This document shows, piece after piece, positions 28,715 through 37,976 of a stretch of DNA of 38,115 bases. Source of the stretch: Candidatus Kuenenia stuttgartensis (GTDB taxonomy: Bacteria; Planctomycetota; Planctomycetia; Planctomycetales; Planctomycetaceae); contig CAMAWN010000035.1 in the NCBI GenBank assembly GCA_945861865.1, positions 1 through 38,115 on the forward strand, given 5' to 3'. Made by a program: the position numbers and the translations under genes. The stretch's first letter is position 1, and each line of letters starts with the position of its first letter. The notes under the pieces are model-generated. The model saw only the letters and a program-made list of their open reading frames with translations, searched no databases and was not told the origin of the DNA.

Positions 28715-31573
28715 TCACTTGGCTGCCGCTTGAGCGGTGGCTTCGGGTGGCTTGGGCGGATCGAACTGGCGAATCGGTTGAGCGTTCGTGCCGTTCCAAA
28801 CGCGGAGGACTCCATCTTCGCCAGCGGCGACGACGATTTGCTCGTCGCGAGAAACTGCGGCGCAGTACATGAAGTCGGTCCCTCCGGCAAACGCTCGCGG
28901 TTGCGAGCCATTGGCCGCATTGTGGTAGCGAACGGTCTTGTCGCCACCGGAGCTGATCACGTTTTCGGTGACTCCCAGGAATTGGATCGACGTCACCTGC
29001 TTGGCGTAGCCGGGGATCGTACGGGATTGTTCGCCGGTTTCGACGTTCCAAATTTTAATGGCGTTGTCGGCCCCCGCGCTGGCGAGCAGGCTGTTGTCGG
29101 CCTTGATGGACACACCGAGCACATGGTGCGTGTGGCCTTCAAACGACTTGACCAGCTTACCGGCGGCGATGTCCCACAGCTTGACGAACTTGTCCGCCGC
29201 TCCCGTGACGAGGTACTTGCCGTCGCGGCCGAACTCGATGCTCATAACAGTATCGCTGTGAGCGTCCTTGAATTCCTTGGCGATTGCCTGAGTGGCGACG
29301 TCCCAAATGAAGAGTTCACCGCTGCGAGACGCTTCGCCGCCGCCGGTCGCGAGCCACTTGCCGTCGCGGCTGAACGCGAGACTCAGTACGCGGGCGGCGA
29401 ATGGCGAACCGGCGAAGTCGAGCGGCGTTTCCTTTTTCGGGCCGAGTTGTCCGATGAGTGACCACGTCGGAATCGTCGTCCACACGGCCGCCGTTTGATC
29501 GGCCGAGCCGCTGACCACGAGACCGTTCGGTCCCGTCACGATCGCTCCGACCGCAGCCTTGTGGCCGGCGAATGTTTCGATCGCTTTGCCGGTGGTGCTG
29601 TCCCAAACGTGAATCAAATTGTCGTCGGATGACGTGAGTAACCGCTTGCCATCGACGGAGAACGCGACACCTTTCACCGGCTTCAATCCGGCGGCGTCGG
29701 CATCGGTCGCAGTCTTGAGGTCGGCATCGGCCTTCGTGACTCCAGCCGTCATTGCATCTTGCTGAACCTTCGCGGCAGCGACTTGTTCGACGGCCGACTT
29801 CGCGGCTGTTTCGGCCAGCGTGATCGCTCGCATCGCCGAGGCGACGGTGTCTTGCCGTTTCTTCAGTTCATCCATTTGCTTCGTGACTTCGGCAGCGGCG
29901 TCGGTCGAGACCTTCGCGAGAGCTGCGTCATCCTTCTTTTCGTCGGCCGCTTTCTTCGCCGCTTCCGCTTTCGTCACAGCCTCTTTCACTTTCGGGTCTT
30001 GTTCGGCAACAGCCTTATCGGCGTTCGTCTTGGCTTCGTTCGCCTTCTTGACCGCTTCGTCGCGTTCTTTTTGATTGGTCTCTGCGGCTTTGAACGCGGC
30101 CTCGGCCAGAGCCTTGAATTGCTGCGCGACCTTCTGATCTTCGGTGCGTTCGACAACCGCGCGGTTGAGCGCGACGTCCCCCTTGAGTTCCGCGACCTGC
30201 GCGCCGGTCTGGTTGTTCCACAGTTTAGCGATGTTGTTGGGGCTGCCGGTCGCGACGAACAGGCCGTCGGCTCGAACCGCGACCGAATTGACCGGGCCGC
30301 CGTGAGCGAACTGCCGGACTTGATTGCCAGCGGCGAGATCCCAAACACGAGCCGTTTGGTCTTCACTGCCAGACAAGATTTGAGTGCCAGGGGCGATCAG
30401 CGCGAGCGAATTGATCGGACCCGTGTGCCCTTTGATTTCCTTCTCCGGCGTGAACGGAGCCGCCGCCGGAATTGGCCAGATGCGAATGATGCTGTCGGCT
30501 TGGCCGACGATGACTTTCGCTCCATCGGCGGTGAAGACCACCGCTTTGGCCGGCGCGGGAGATTCAATCTTGTTGGCTTCGGTCCCATCCGCGAGGTTCC
30601 AAACTCGGATCGTCTTGTCCTCGGAAGCGGACGCCAACTTCGCGCCGTCTGCGCTGAACGCGAGGCTGTGAACCGCACCTGCGTGGCCAGCGAGCACTTT
30701 GCCCGCAGCCCCGTCCGCGAGATTCCACAATTTGATCGCGTTATCGGCTCCGGCCGTCGCGAGCGTTTGTCCGTTTGGACTGACGGCCACAGTTGTCACG
30801 ACGGCACCGACAGCGATCTCACGCGTGCGATTCGTGGCGGGACGCTGCCACAACTTCACCGTGCGATATCCGCCCGATGCGATTGTGCGACCGTCCGGGC
30901 TGAACGCCAGCGAGTGGACGAAGTCGCGATGTGCGGCTCCGGTCGGATACATCGGCTTGCCGTTGTGCTGGATCGCGTTGAGATTCGGATCGATCAGGCG
31001 TCCGATTTCATCACCCGTCTCGACATCGAGCAGCAGCACTTGATTGGCTCGTCCTGCCGCGACGTAGCGGCCCCAGGGAGCCATCGCGACCGAGTAAATC
31101 GCCTTCGCGGTCGCCGGCACCGGCTGCCAATTGACTTGGTCCTTCATGCCCCCCATGCCGCCGGTCGCGCCTTCGAGGATCCACTGCCGCAGCGTGCCGA
31201 GTTCCTTCGGCGTGAGCGCCTTGGCATCGACCTTGTTCGGCAACGGCGGCATCGCCGGACCTTTGCCTCGCGAGGCGACCAGGTACAGCAAACTCTTGTC
31301 CGGATCCTTCGGAACGATCGACGGGCCACGCTTGCCCCCCTTGATCATCGCGTCGAGCTTCTCCAGGTTGAGCTTGCTCTCCTGCTGGCCAAGGTTGTGG
31401 CAGGCGATGCAGTTGTTTTCGAGGATCGGCAGGATGTCCTTGTCGAAATCGACCGGCCGGCCGAGATTGACCGCTTCGGGCGTGATCGCGCCGGCGGCAG
31501 GCTTGGTCTCTTGAGCGAAGGTGGTTGATGCCAACAGGGCCAAAGTCAGCGACAGAATGGTGAGGCGGGGCAT
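28715..31573 (-). CDS. exported cytochrome c / WD40 repeat protein with internal coiled coil
   Basis: A 952-aa protein with a signal peptide (cleavage after TFA, near residue 20). A planctomycete cytochrome c domain carries C55-x2-C58-H59 (NCIACH) and a PAMPPLPNKVDAKALTP distal loop. WD40 repeats then run from about 165 to 470 (e.g. HSLAFSPDGRTIASGGYRTV, GAVHSLAFSADGAKLASASE) and from about 625 to the end (TVMSIEFGRDGKYLVTGAAD). Between them, residues of about 470-625 are an Ala/Lys/Glu-rich coiled coil with no proline, so the beta-propellers are separated by a long helical arm. The ATG at 31573 gives a clean signal peptide; the upstream extension is not coding. The neighbours upstream are a PPC coiled-coil protein and a DUF1549 protein, suggesting an exported multi-protein assembly with haem groups. 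Confidence 0.9.
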   Translation of the reverse strand: MPRLTILSLTLALLASTTFAQETKPAAGAITPEAVNLGRPVDFDKDILPILENNCIACHNLGQQESKLNLEKLDAMIKGGKRGPSIVPKDPDKSLLYLVASRGKGPAMPPLPNKVDAKALTPKELGTLRQWILEGATGGMGGMKDQVNWQPVPATAKAIYSVAMAPWGRYVAAGRANQVLLLDVETGDEIGRLIDPNLNAIQHNGKPMYPTGAAHRDFVHSLAFSPDGRTIASGGYRTVKLWQRPATNRTREIAVGAVVTTVAVSPNGQTLATAGADNAIKLWNLADGAAGKVLAGHAGAVHSLAFSADGAKLASASEDKTIRVWNLADGTEANKIESPAPAKAVVFTADGAKVIVGQADSIIRIWPIPAAAPFTPEKEIKGHTGPINSLALIAPGTQILSGSEDQTARVWDLAAGNQVRQFAHGGPVNSVAVRADGLFVATGSPNNIAKLWNNQTGAQVAELKGDVALNRAVVERTEDQKVAQQFKALAEAAFKAAETNQKERDEAVKKANEAKTNADKAVAEQDPKVKEAVTKAEAAKKAADEKKDDAALAKVSTDAAAEVTKQMDELKKRQDTVASAMRAITLAETAAKSAVEQVAAAKVQQDAMTAGVTKADADLKTATDADAAGLKPVKGVAFSVDGKRLLTSSDDNLIHVWDSTTGKAIETFAGHKAAVGAIVTGPNGLVVSGSADQTAAVWTTIPTWSLIGQLGPKKETPLDFAGSPFAARVLSLAFSRDGKWLATGGGEASRSGELFIWDVATQAIAKEFKDAHSDTVMSIEFGRDGKYLVTGAADKFVKLWDIAAGKLVKSFEGHTHHVLGVSIKADNSLLASAGADNAIKIWNVETGEQSRTIPGYAKQVTSIQFLGVTENVISSGGDKTVRYHNAANGSQPRAFAGGTDFMYCAAVSRDEQIVVAAGEDGVLRVWNGTNAQPIRQFDPPKPPEATAQAAAK

Positions 31574-31614
31574 GGCAGGTCTCTTGAGGCAGAGTGACAA
31601 ATTTGGTGTGCGGC

Positions 31615-31660
31615 GTGTCAGCACCGCTTTCAACGGAACGATCCCAAGCGGTGCTGACAC
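31615..31660. repeat. 15-bp perfect inverted repeat between exported-protein genes
   Basis: GTGTCAGCACCGCTT (31615-31629) is the exact reverse complement of AAGCGGTGCTGACAC (31646-31660), with 16 bases between. The match continues outward imperfectly (GCGG and CCGC). It fills most of the 101-bp gap between the PPC protein gene (stop at 31675) and the cytochrome-WD40 gene (start at 31573). It could stabilise or attenuate the joint transcript, or be a dispersed repeat. There is no T tract. Confidence 0.75.
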
Positions 31661-31674
31661 ACCGCGCTTCAAAA

Positions 31675-34600
31675 CTATTTCGAGACGTTGATGGCCACCG
31701 CTCCGTCGGAGGCGGCGACCGCTCCGTCGAAGTCGGCAGAGGCTCGGACAACGGCGTTGGCGATCGCACCTTCCGTGGCATCAGCGGTTGTGGTGACGAT
31801 GATCGCCCCTTCGGCCTTGTCGGCGGGAATCGTGATTTTCTCAGCCGCGAGTCCAACGACGCCCGGAGGCGGAACGAGTTCGAGGGTCACTGGTCCCGCG
31901 AATCCGTTGACTCGTTGAATCGTGACTTTTACTTCGACCTTGTCGCCACGTTTGACCGCACCGGCGTTGGCGGGAGCCGTCGTGACATTGACCGCGTTCG
32001 GCTTCACGGTGATGACGATGGGAGTCGAGGGAGTGAAGACATTGACCGCGTTCGCCTTCGTTGCGTTGTTGGTGTCGGTGAGGACTTTTTCTTTGGCGGT
32101 TTTGTCGGCCAGGGCCGCTTTGTTCTTGTCATCGGCCGCTTTCGCGTCTGCTTCGGCTTTCGTCTTGGCGGCGATGGCGGCCTTGTTTGCGGCGTCGGAA
32201 TCGGCGAGAGCTTTGTCGGCAACCGCCAGTGCGTCGGTCGCTTTCTTGGCTTCTTCCTGAGCGGCGGTCAATGCTTTCGCGGTGGCTTCCTTGTCCGCGT
32301 CGGTCGTGGCTTTGTCTTTGGCTTCGGTCGCCTTCTTTACGGCCTCGGTCGTTTCAGTCACTTTCTTGGCGGCAGCGTCTTTGTCGGTGGTCGCCTTCTT
32401 GAATGCGGCATCCGTCTCAGTCGCCTTCTTGATGGCAGCGTCTTTGTCGGCGTTGGCTTTCGTCAACGCTTCGGTCGCTTGAGTCGCGGCGGCGACTGAC
32501 AGGTCGAGCACTGCCTTGGCTTTGTCAGCGAGTTCCGGCCGGCGGCGGTATTGCACAGCGGCGGTCGCCTTCATGTAGAGCGTGTAAGTTCCGACCGGCA
32601 CATTGTTCGGCAAAAAGATGCGAAAGACTCCGTCGGCCGCCCCTTTGTTGATCGGCTTGTTCTCGACCTGAGCGTTCTGCGGAGTGCCGACGAACGTCAG
32701 CGTCACGTTTTCATCGAACCCGTTCCGCTTGATGAGTTTCACCGGCACAAGGATTTGTCGGTTGTGGTTGGCTTCGACTCGGAAGACATCGGTGTTGACT
32801 TGGAATGGGTAGGCTTCGGGTGTGATTGCCAGACACAGGTCTCTCGAAAGTCGAGAGATTGGGCCAGCCGCAGCGGCGTTACCGTCCCAAACGGTCGTGG
32901 CTGCTCGGCCAACGTGAGCGACGTCGCGAGCCGCTGCCTTTTGAGCCGCGATGGCGGCGGTCACGGCCGTGTTTGCGTCGGCGATTTTCTTCTCGGCCGC
33001 AGCTTGAGCGTCCGTCGCTGTTTTGAGTTTCGCGACCGATTGGTCATGCTCCGTAACGGCTTTGGTCTTGGCTTGCTCGCTTGTTTTGAGAACGTTGGCG
33101 GTGTCAGTCACCGCTTTGTCGGCCGCGGTTTTCTCTTGAACAGCGACTTTCGAGGCAGCGTCGGCATCGTTTGCGGCTTTCTCGGCCGCTGCGAAAGCGT
33201 TTTTCAGTTCCTGCTTGTCCTTGTCTTTGTCGAGGTCCGCTTTCGCCGTCGCCAATTTGTCGATCGCGGCCTTGAGCGCGGTTATGGTGTCAGCCGCTTT
33301 CTTGTCAGCGATCACTTTTGCATCGGCAGCCTTCTTGGCGATGTCAGCGTCCGCTGTGAATTTTGTTTCGGCGGCCTGCCGAGTCGCGAGGAATTTCTTT
33401 TCGTCTTCGGCCGCTTTCGCGACATCCTGTTGAGTCTTCGGCAAGGCATCGACTGCCGGCTTCACGGCCGCCTTCGCGTCGGCGACGGCTTTGACTTTCG
33501 AGCTGTCTTCGATGCGAGCTTTCGCCACGATTTTCGCGAAGCCAAACGTCCCGTCGGCAGCGTCCTCGGTCGCGGAGAAGACGATCGTTGAGTTTGTCTG
33601 ACCGGGACCGATGCTCGTCCCTTTGCAGGTGATTCCCGCCGGCAAGTTCTCGATCGTGACGTCGATCGCACCGTTGAAGCCATCGCGGCGAAACGCGATG
33701 ACTCGGCAAGAGAAATTTTCGCCTTTGCGAAGATTTGCTGGGTATGTGGCGGCGGTCGTGTTGTTGTCGGCCAGCGGAGCTTCCGGCAGCAGGACGACTT
33801 TGAAGTCGGGAGCCTCTTTCCGAATCGCCAAGCGATAAACCATGCGAGCGTCACCGCGTGATTCGTAGTAGCGGTCGCGGATCGTCAGTCGATAGGTGCC
33901 GTCGGCCGGCACGACGAACTGAAACGCCGGATCGTCGCTGAGTGTCTCGAAGACGTTTGGAATCAAGTTCGTGCCAGTGTCGTCTTGAGCCGTGATGCGC
34001 TGGACGGTTTCGACGCCCTTGTCGTCCTTGGTGACTCGGTCGAGCGTGATGTACGGATCGGCCAGCGAACCGTGGCGGTCGCCGAATGCTTCGATCCAAT
34101 ACGACTCTTGCGCCTTCGCGTCGAACGTGAAGAAATCCACGTCACCGCGCGCTTGAAACTGCCCGGCGACTTCGGTCGGGACCGTGAGCTTGTTGGCTTG
34201 AGCCGGAGCGTCGTTCGGTTCTTGTTCGAGGCCGACCGGTGCTGAGGCCACGAACAGCGTCATCGGGTTCGCGTTGCCGGCCGGAGTGTTCCAGACATAA
34301 CTGAAGGCATCGACTCCCCCCTGGATTGCTCCGAGGTTGTCGGCCGCTTGCATGTTCTCGACATCGCCCGGCACCGTGACGGAGACCGCGACCTTTTCGA
34401 GCGGCCGGCCGTCAACGCTGACTCCGGCCGGTTGCCCGCCCGGCAGATTGCGCCCGAAGAGTGTGATCTGCGTGTTGGCTCCGGCGGCTCCGGCGGGCGG
34501 CAACGCGAAGTCGATGTACGGTCCCGTCGTGATCGTCATCCGATAGAAGTGATCGACGCTGCCGCCGTAAACATGGTCGATGACTCGCACGAAGTAATCG

Positions 34601-35301
34601 CCGTCGGCAGGGAGTGTCACATCCAGCACCGTGTCGCGTTTCGCGGTGCCGCGAGCGGATGCCAAGCGGCGTCCGATTTGAACCGCTTGAGGACTTGGAG
34701 CAGCGGGCGCTCCAGCAGCGACCGGCGGAATGACGCCGGTCGCGTCGTAGAGTTCGACGACCGGCTTGAGCTTTGAGTCGATCCGCCCGGACTGACAAAC
34801 GCAGACAATTCGCTGTCCCGCCTTGCCGATGAATTTGAAGTAGTCGTAGGCATTGCCGTCGGTGCGACCGCTGACCGTGGAGTTTAATTCGAGCGGCGTC
34901 GCCTGTTCGCGAGCGTTGTTCGGTTCGACTTCGCTGATCTCTTTGCGGGAGCCGACCACAAAGAGGCGCGGATTGCTGACTCCGAAGCGGCCACCGAAGC
35001 GGACTTCGTAGATGCCATCCGGCACTCCGGCCGCGACGTTGACGACAAACGTGTTGGCGACCGGAGTCTTCACGCCGTTCGCATCCGTGACCTTCTGCGC
35101 GGCGGTGATTCCCGGATGACTGAAGATCAGTCGATTGGCTTCATCCATCTCGACGCCATTGGCGATCGCGATGTCGGTGGCGACCCCGGCCTGTGCTCCG
35201 GGCGGAAACACCGAGAACAACTTCGCTTGCGGAAGTTGAGCAAACGCGGAGGTCGATCCGATCAAAACCGTGGCGGCAACGAGCGCGAATGTGCGAGTCA
35301 T
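31675..35301 (-). CDS. exported PPC-domain protein with two alanine-rich coiled coils (1208 aa)
   Basis: The ATG at 35301 follows a GATGAGAG purine stretch and starts a signal peptide (cleavage near AFA-Q); another in-frame ATG lies 12 bases upstream. Two PPC (bacterial pre-peptidase C-terminal) beta domains are seen, opening with SEVEPNNAREQATPLELN (about 110-230) and LEQEPNDAPAQANKLTVP (about 350-475). A coiled coil of Ala, Lys, Asp and Thr spans about 600-790. A beta domain follows (NRQILVPVKLIKRNGFDENV, PNNVPVGTYTLYMKATAA). A second coiled coil covers about 925-1080, and a last beta domain ends the protein (VTIQRVNGFAGPVTLELVPP). The beta modules on either side of the second coil share a pattern (KRNGFDENVTL and QRVNGFAGPVTL), so they may be repeats split by the coil. 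It is probably structural or adhesive in the periplasm. Confidence 0.88.
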   Translation of the reverse strand: MTRTFALVAATVLIGSTSAFAQLPQAKLFSVFPPGAQAGVATDIAIANGVEMDEANRLIFSHPGITAAQKVTDANGVKTPVANTFVVNVAAGVPDGIYEVRFGGRFGVSNPRLFVVGSRKEISEVEPNNAREQATPLELNSTVSGRTDGNAYDYFKFIGKAGQRIVCVCQSGRIDSKLKPVVELYDATGVIPPVAAGAPAAPSPQAVQIGRRLASARGTAKRDTVLDVTLPADGDYFVRVIDHVYGGSVDHFYRMTITTGPYIDFALPPAGAAGANTQITLFGRNLPGGQPAGVSVDGRPLEKVAVSVTVPGDVENMQAADNLGAIQGGVDAFSYVWNTPAGNANPMTLFVASAPVGLEQEPNDAPAQANKLTVPTEVAGQFQARGDVDFFTFDAKAQESYWIEAFGDRHGSLADPYITLDRVTKDDKGVETVQRITAQDDTGTNLIPNVFETLSDDPAFQFVVPADGTYRLTIRDRYYESRGDARMVYRLAIRKEAPDFKVVLLPEAPLADNNTTAATYPANLRKGENFSCRVIAFRRDGFNGAIDVTIENLPAGITCKGTSIGPGQTNSTIVFSATEDAADGTFGFAKIVAKARIEDSSKVKAVADAKAAVKPAVDALPKTQQDVAKAAEDEKKFLATRQAAETKFTADADIAKKAADAKVIADKKAADTITALKAAIDKLATAKADLDKDKDKQELKNAFAAAEKAANDADAASKVAVQEKTAADKAVTDTANVLKTSEQAKTKAVTEHDQSVAKLKTATDAQAAAEKKIADANTAVTAAIAAQKAAARDVAHVGRAATTVWDGNAAAAGPISRLSRDLCLAITPEAYPFQVNTDVFRVEANHNRQILVPVKLIKRNGFDENVTLTFVGTPQNAQVENKPINKGAADGVFRIFLPNNVPVGTYTLYMKATAAVQYRRRPELADKAKAVLDLSVAAATQATEALTKANADKDAAIKKATETDAAFKKATTDKDAAAKKVTETTEAVKKATEAKDKATTDADKEATAKALTAAQEEAKKATDALAVADKALADSDAANKAAIAAKTKAEADAKAADDKNKAALADKTAKEKVLTDTNNATKANAVNVFTPSTPIVITVKPNAVNVTTAPANAGAVKRGDKVEVKVTIQRVNGFAGPVTLELVPPPGVVGLAAEKITIPADKAEGAIIVTTTADATEGAIANAVVRASADFDGAVAASDGAVAINVSK

Positions 35302-35351
35302 GGCTACTCTCATCGTGAATGGCGGGAAAGTTCGGAGTCTCGAAACGGACA

Positions 35352-35414
35352 GAGGAATGGGAACAACGGAATGGACTCGATCAAGGTCGATGCATTCCTG
35401 TGCCTCCATTCCTC
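35352..35414. repeat. 9-bp inverted repeat in an intergenic gap
   Basis: GAGGAATGG (35352-35360) is the reverse complement of CCATTCCTC (35406-35414), and a shorter GGAATG/CATTCC pair lies between them. It sits between the DUF1549 gene and the PPC protein gene. It may be a decayed dispersed repeat; the function is unclear. Confidence 0.4.
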
Positions 35415-35439
35415 AGCCAATGGTTTTCCACGATTCGGA

Positions 35440-35457
35440 TTCCGGCCGCAGCCGGAA
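35440..35457 (-). terminator. GC-rich hairpin after the DUF1549/1553 gene
   Basis: TTCCGGC (35440-35446) pairs with GCCGGAA (35451-35457) over a 4-nt loop, 11 bp beyond the stop codon of the upstream minus-strand gene. No T run follows on that strand. It may weaken read-through or protect the mRNA end rather than terminate fully. Confidence 0.35.
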
Positions 35458-35468
35458 CGACGAACGAA

Positions 35469-37976
35469 TTAGTGGTTGAACAAAAACTCCTTCGTGTTGA
35501 TCAGTGCCCAGAGAATGTCCTCGTAGGCGATCTTCGGAGCGGCTTCATGCTTGGCAAGGTGAGCCAGCGCGATCTTTTGTTCGTCGGCGTTCGGTTCTCT
35601 CGAGTAAACCCAGCGGTAAAGTTCCTTGACCTTCTCTTCGTGCGTGCGAACCTTGTCATTGGCCATCGTGGTTGCTCTGCCGGAGGCGTTGGCGATTTTG
35701 TCTTGGACTTCGCTGCTGTTGAGCAGGTGTAGACTCTGTGCGAGATTCGCCTCTTGCGAGCGTTCGCATTCGCAGGCGGTGTCGCCTTGCGGTTGGCCGA
35801 AGACCTTCAAGAAATACGGGCCGATACTGGCATCCGGCAGTTGGACCGCTTTCGTGCCGGGAGGCAGTGAGCCGAAGTTTTGTGTCGTGTTCGTCACGCG
35901 ATGGAAGCCGTCGTAGAGCACTTCCGCCGTCAGACGCTTCGGGTAGTAGCGGGAGAAGTTTTGCTTGTCCTTCAAGTTGTAGTCGTTCGGCAGAGAACTG
36001 AGCTGGTAGGTGCTCGACGAAGTGATCGACTTGACGAGCCACTTCAGATTGAAGCCGCTGTCAATGAAGCCGGCCGCTAGCTTGTTGAGCAACTCCGGGT
36101 TGGACGGCGGATTCGTCTCACGCATGTCGTCTTCGGGTTCGACGATGCCTCGGTCAAAGAAGTGTTTCCAATAGCGATTGACGACCGATTTGGCGAAGAA
36201 CGGATTGTTCTTGTCGGCCATCCAATCGGCGAGGAAGTGTCGCGGGTCGCGATCCGGAGCGATCTCCAACGCGGGTGAACCGAGGCCGGTCGGCTTGAGC
36301 GACTGACCGTTGCGAGGATTCGTCGCAGCGGCAACGCCATCATTGTGGAAGACTCGCTTGTCGCGAGACGCCTTGCTCATGCCGGGATCGAAGCTGTTCT
36401 TCTTGCCCACGCGGGTGAAGAAGGCGCTGAAGCCGTAATAGTCGTTTTGGCTCCACTTCTCGAACGGGTGGTGATGGCAGCGAGCACATTGAATTCGCAG
36501 GCCGAGGAACAGTTGCGCCGCGTCTTCGACTTGTTCGTTGTTCTCATCGACTTCGCGATACCAGACCACCGCCGGGTTCGACGTCGAGTCCCCCGACGCG
36601 GTCAGCACTTCACGGACGATTTGATCGTAGGGCTTGTTCTCGTAGAGGTTCGACCAGATCCATTGATAGAAGCCGTAGGTTGCCGACGAATCGTCCGGTG
36701 CGCGGTTCTTGTTCCGCAAGACGAGGTTCCACTTGTTGGCGAAGTAGTCGGCGTAATCAGGCGAATCGAGCAAACGATCCACCAGCTTGTCGCGTTTGGC
36801 CGGATCGGTATCGGCGAGAAACGCTCGGACTTGTTCTTCGGTCGGCAGTGTGCCGGAGACGTCGATGGAAACTCGGCGCAGGAACGTCGCATCGTCGGCC
36901 AGCGGAGACGGCGGGATGCCGAGCACTTTCAGTTTGCCGAACACGGCGTCGTCGATGAAGTTCTTGCTGGCCGGAACAGAGGCGATGTCGGCACCCAGCG
37001 GAATGGTCGCCCGGAACGTCGAGACCGTTCCTTGATAGCGAGCCATGATCGCCACTTCACCAGCGAGGTCGAGCGTCTTGATCATGCCGGTGTTTGTCGC
37101 CTCGGCCATCTCGGTGTCATTGGCTTCGAACAGCGCCATGCGAGTTACGTCTTCGGTCGTGCCGTCGCTGTAGGTCGCGATGACCGTGATCTGCTGATCG
37201 GCTCCGCGATCCATGACTCGGCCTTCAGGCAGACACTTGATGCCGGCGACATAGGCGTCCTTGTCGGAACCGTAGGGCATGCCTTGCTCGACCCAGCGCG
37301 AGATCAGGCGGAATTCATGGCTCTCGACATCCATTCGTTTGCCGCCGCCGTGGGGCGATCGGCCGGTGGCTTTCATCAGCAACAGGCTGTCGGATGGCGA
37401 AGTCGGCGAGACTCGTCGGCCGCGATTCTCTTTGACGAGGAACTCATGGTCTTCGTCAGGATAAAACCCAAGCAGCGAGAGCTTGAAACCATTCTGCCCG
37501 GACGCCTTGCCGTGGCAACCGCCGCTGTTGCAACCGAGCTTCGTGAAGATCGGGACGATTTGATTTTTGAAGTTGATCGGGATTTGGTTCTCGACCCCCT
37601 CGACGTGGACTGGAGTCGAGACATTTAATCCGTTGCCGGTGACCTTGAGAGTGGCATCGCCGTCCTTGATCGGCGTCACCAGACCTGTGGCATCGACGTT
37701 GACGATACCGGCCGGTTCGGCGGTGTACTGCACCTTGCGGGTGTGGTCTCGAAGCTGGCCGCTGGAATAACTGCCGGTGATGTAGACCTGCTGGCGCGCG
37801 TCTCGGCTTCGCAGCACGATGGGCTTGCCATCGGCGGTCGGCTCAATCTTGAGGGCGGACAGTTGGCCGGGGTCACCCAATCCCTTGGGCTTGGCTGGTT
37901 CCGCAAACGCGGAGTGGAAGGTCGCGAAAGCACTCGCGACGGTCACGGAAAACAGCAAACGGTTCATCATCCTCAT
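35469..37976 (-). CDS. exported DUF1549/DUF1553 cytochrome-like protein with Ig-like domain
   Basis: An 835-aa protein. The ATG at 37976 follows GAGGAG at 7-nt spacing and begins a signal peptide (cleavage near AFA-E). Residues of about 35-130 look like a bacterial Ig-like (Big2) domain (VQYTAEPAGIVNVDATGLVT). The next domain has the variant haem-like motif GCNSGGCHG (C-x4-C-H, near 150) found in this protein class. A second Ig-like part (ITVIATYSDGTTEDVTRMAL) precedes DUF1549 (ATFLRRVSIDVSGTLPTEEQ), with a canonical C-x2-C-H in IQCARCHHHPFEKWSQNDYY near 495. DUF1553 makes up the rest (SVVNRYWKHFFDRGIVEPED, YYPKRLTAEVLYDGFHRVTN). It leads the minus-strand run of exported proteins. A periplasmic redox role with the cytochrome-WD40 protein is plausible but not shown. 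Unlike the pair at 15-19 kb, no DUF1501 gene follows. Confidence 0.92.
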   Translation of the reverse strand: MRMMNRLLFSVTVASAFATFHSAFAEPAKPKGLGDPGQLSALKIEPTADGKPIVLRSRDARQQVYITGSYSSGQLRDHTRKVQYTAEPAGIVNVDATGLVTPIKDGDATLKVTGNGLNVSTPVHVEGVENQIPINFKNQIVPIFTKLGCNSGGCHGKASGQNGFKLSLLGFYPDEDHEFLVKENRGRRVSPTSPSDSLLLMKATGRSPHGGGKRMDVESHEFRLISRWVEQGMPYGSDKDAYVAGIKCLPEGRVMDRGADQQITVIATYSDGTTEDVTRMALFEANDTEMAEATNTGMIKTLDLAGEVAIMARYQGTVSTFRATIPLGADIASVPASKNFIDDAVFGKLKVLGIPPSPLADDATFLRRVSIDVSGTLPTEEQVRAFLADTDPAKRDKLVDRLLDSPDYADYFANKWNLVLRNKNRAPDDSSATYGFYQWIWSNLYENKPYDQIVREVLTASGDSTSNPAVVWYREVDENNEQVEDAAQLFLGLRIQCARCHHHPFEKWSQNDYYGFSAFFTRVGKKNSFDPGMSKASRDKRVFHNDGVAAATNPRNGQSLKPTGLGSPALEIAPDRDPRHFLADWMADKNNPFFAKSVVNRYWKHFFDRGIVEPEDDMRETNPPSNPELLNKLAAGFIDSGFNLKWLVKSITSSSTYQLSSLPNDYNLKDKQNFSRYYPKRLTAEVLYDGFHRVTNTTQNFGSLPPGTKAVQLPDASIGPYFLKVFGQPQGDTACECERSQEANLAQSLHLLNSSEVQDKIANASGRATTMANDKVRTHEEKVKELYRWVYSREPNADEQKIALAHLAKHEAAPKIAYEDILWALINTKEFLFNH

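Noticed and set aside
29759-31528. 589-codon plus-strand frame
   Set aside because: Antisense of the cytochrome-WD40 gene; the repetitive look is the mirror of the WD40 repeats and coiled coil.
31930-33480. Highly repetitive DNA as a non-coding tandem repeat array
   Set aside because: The frame is fully open and the repetition is the heptad pattern of the PPC protein coiled coils, with varied codons.
36345-37628. 427-codon plus-strand frame
   Set aside because: Antisense of the DUF1549/1553 gene with no domain or start-site support.
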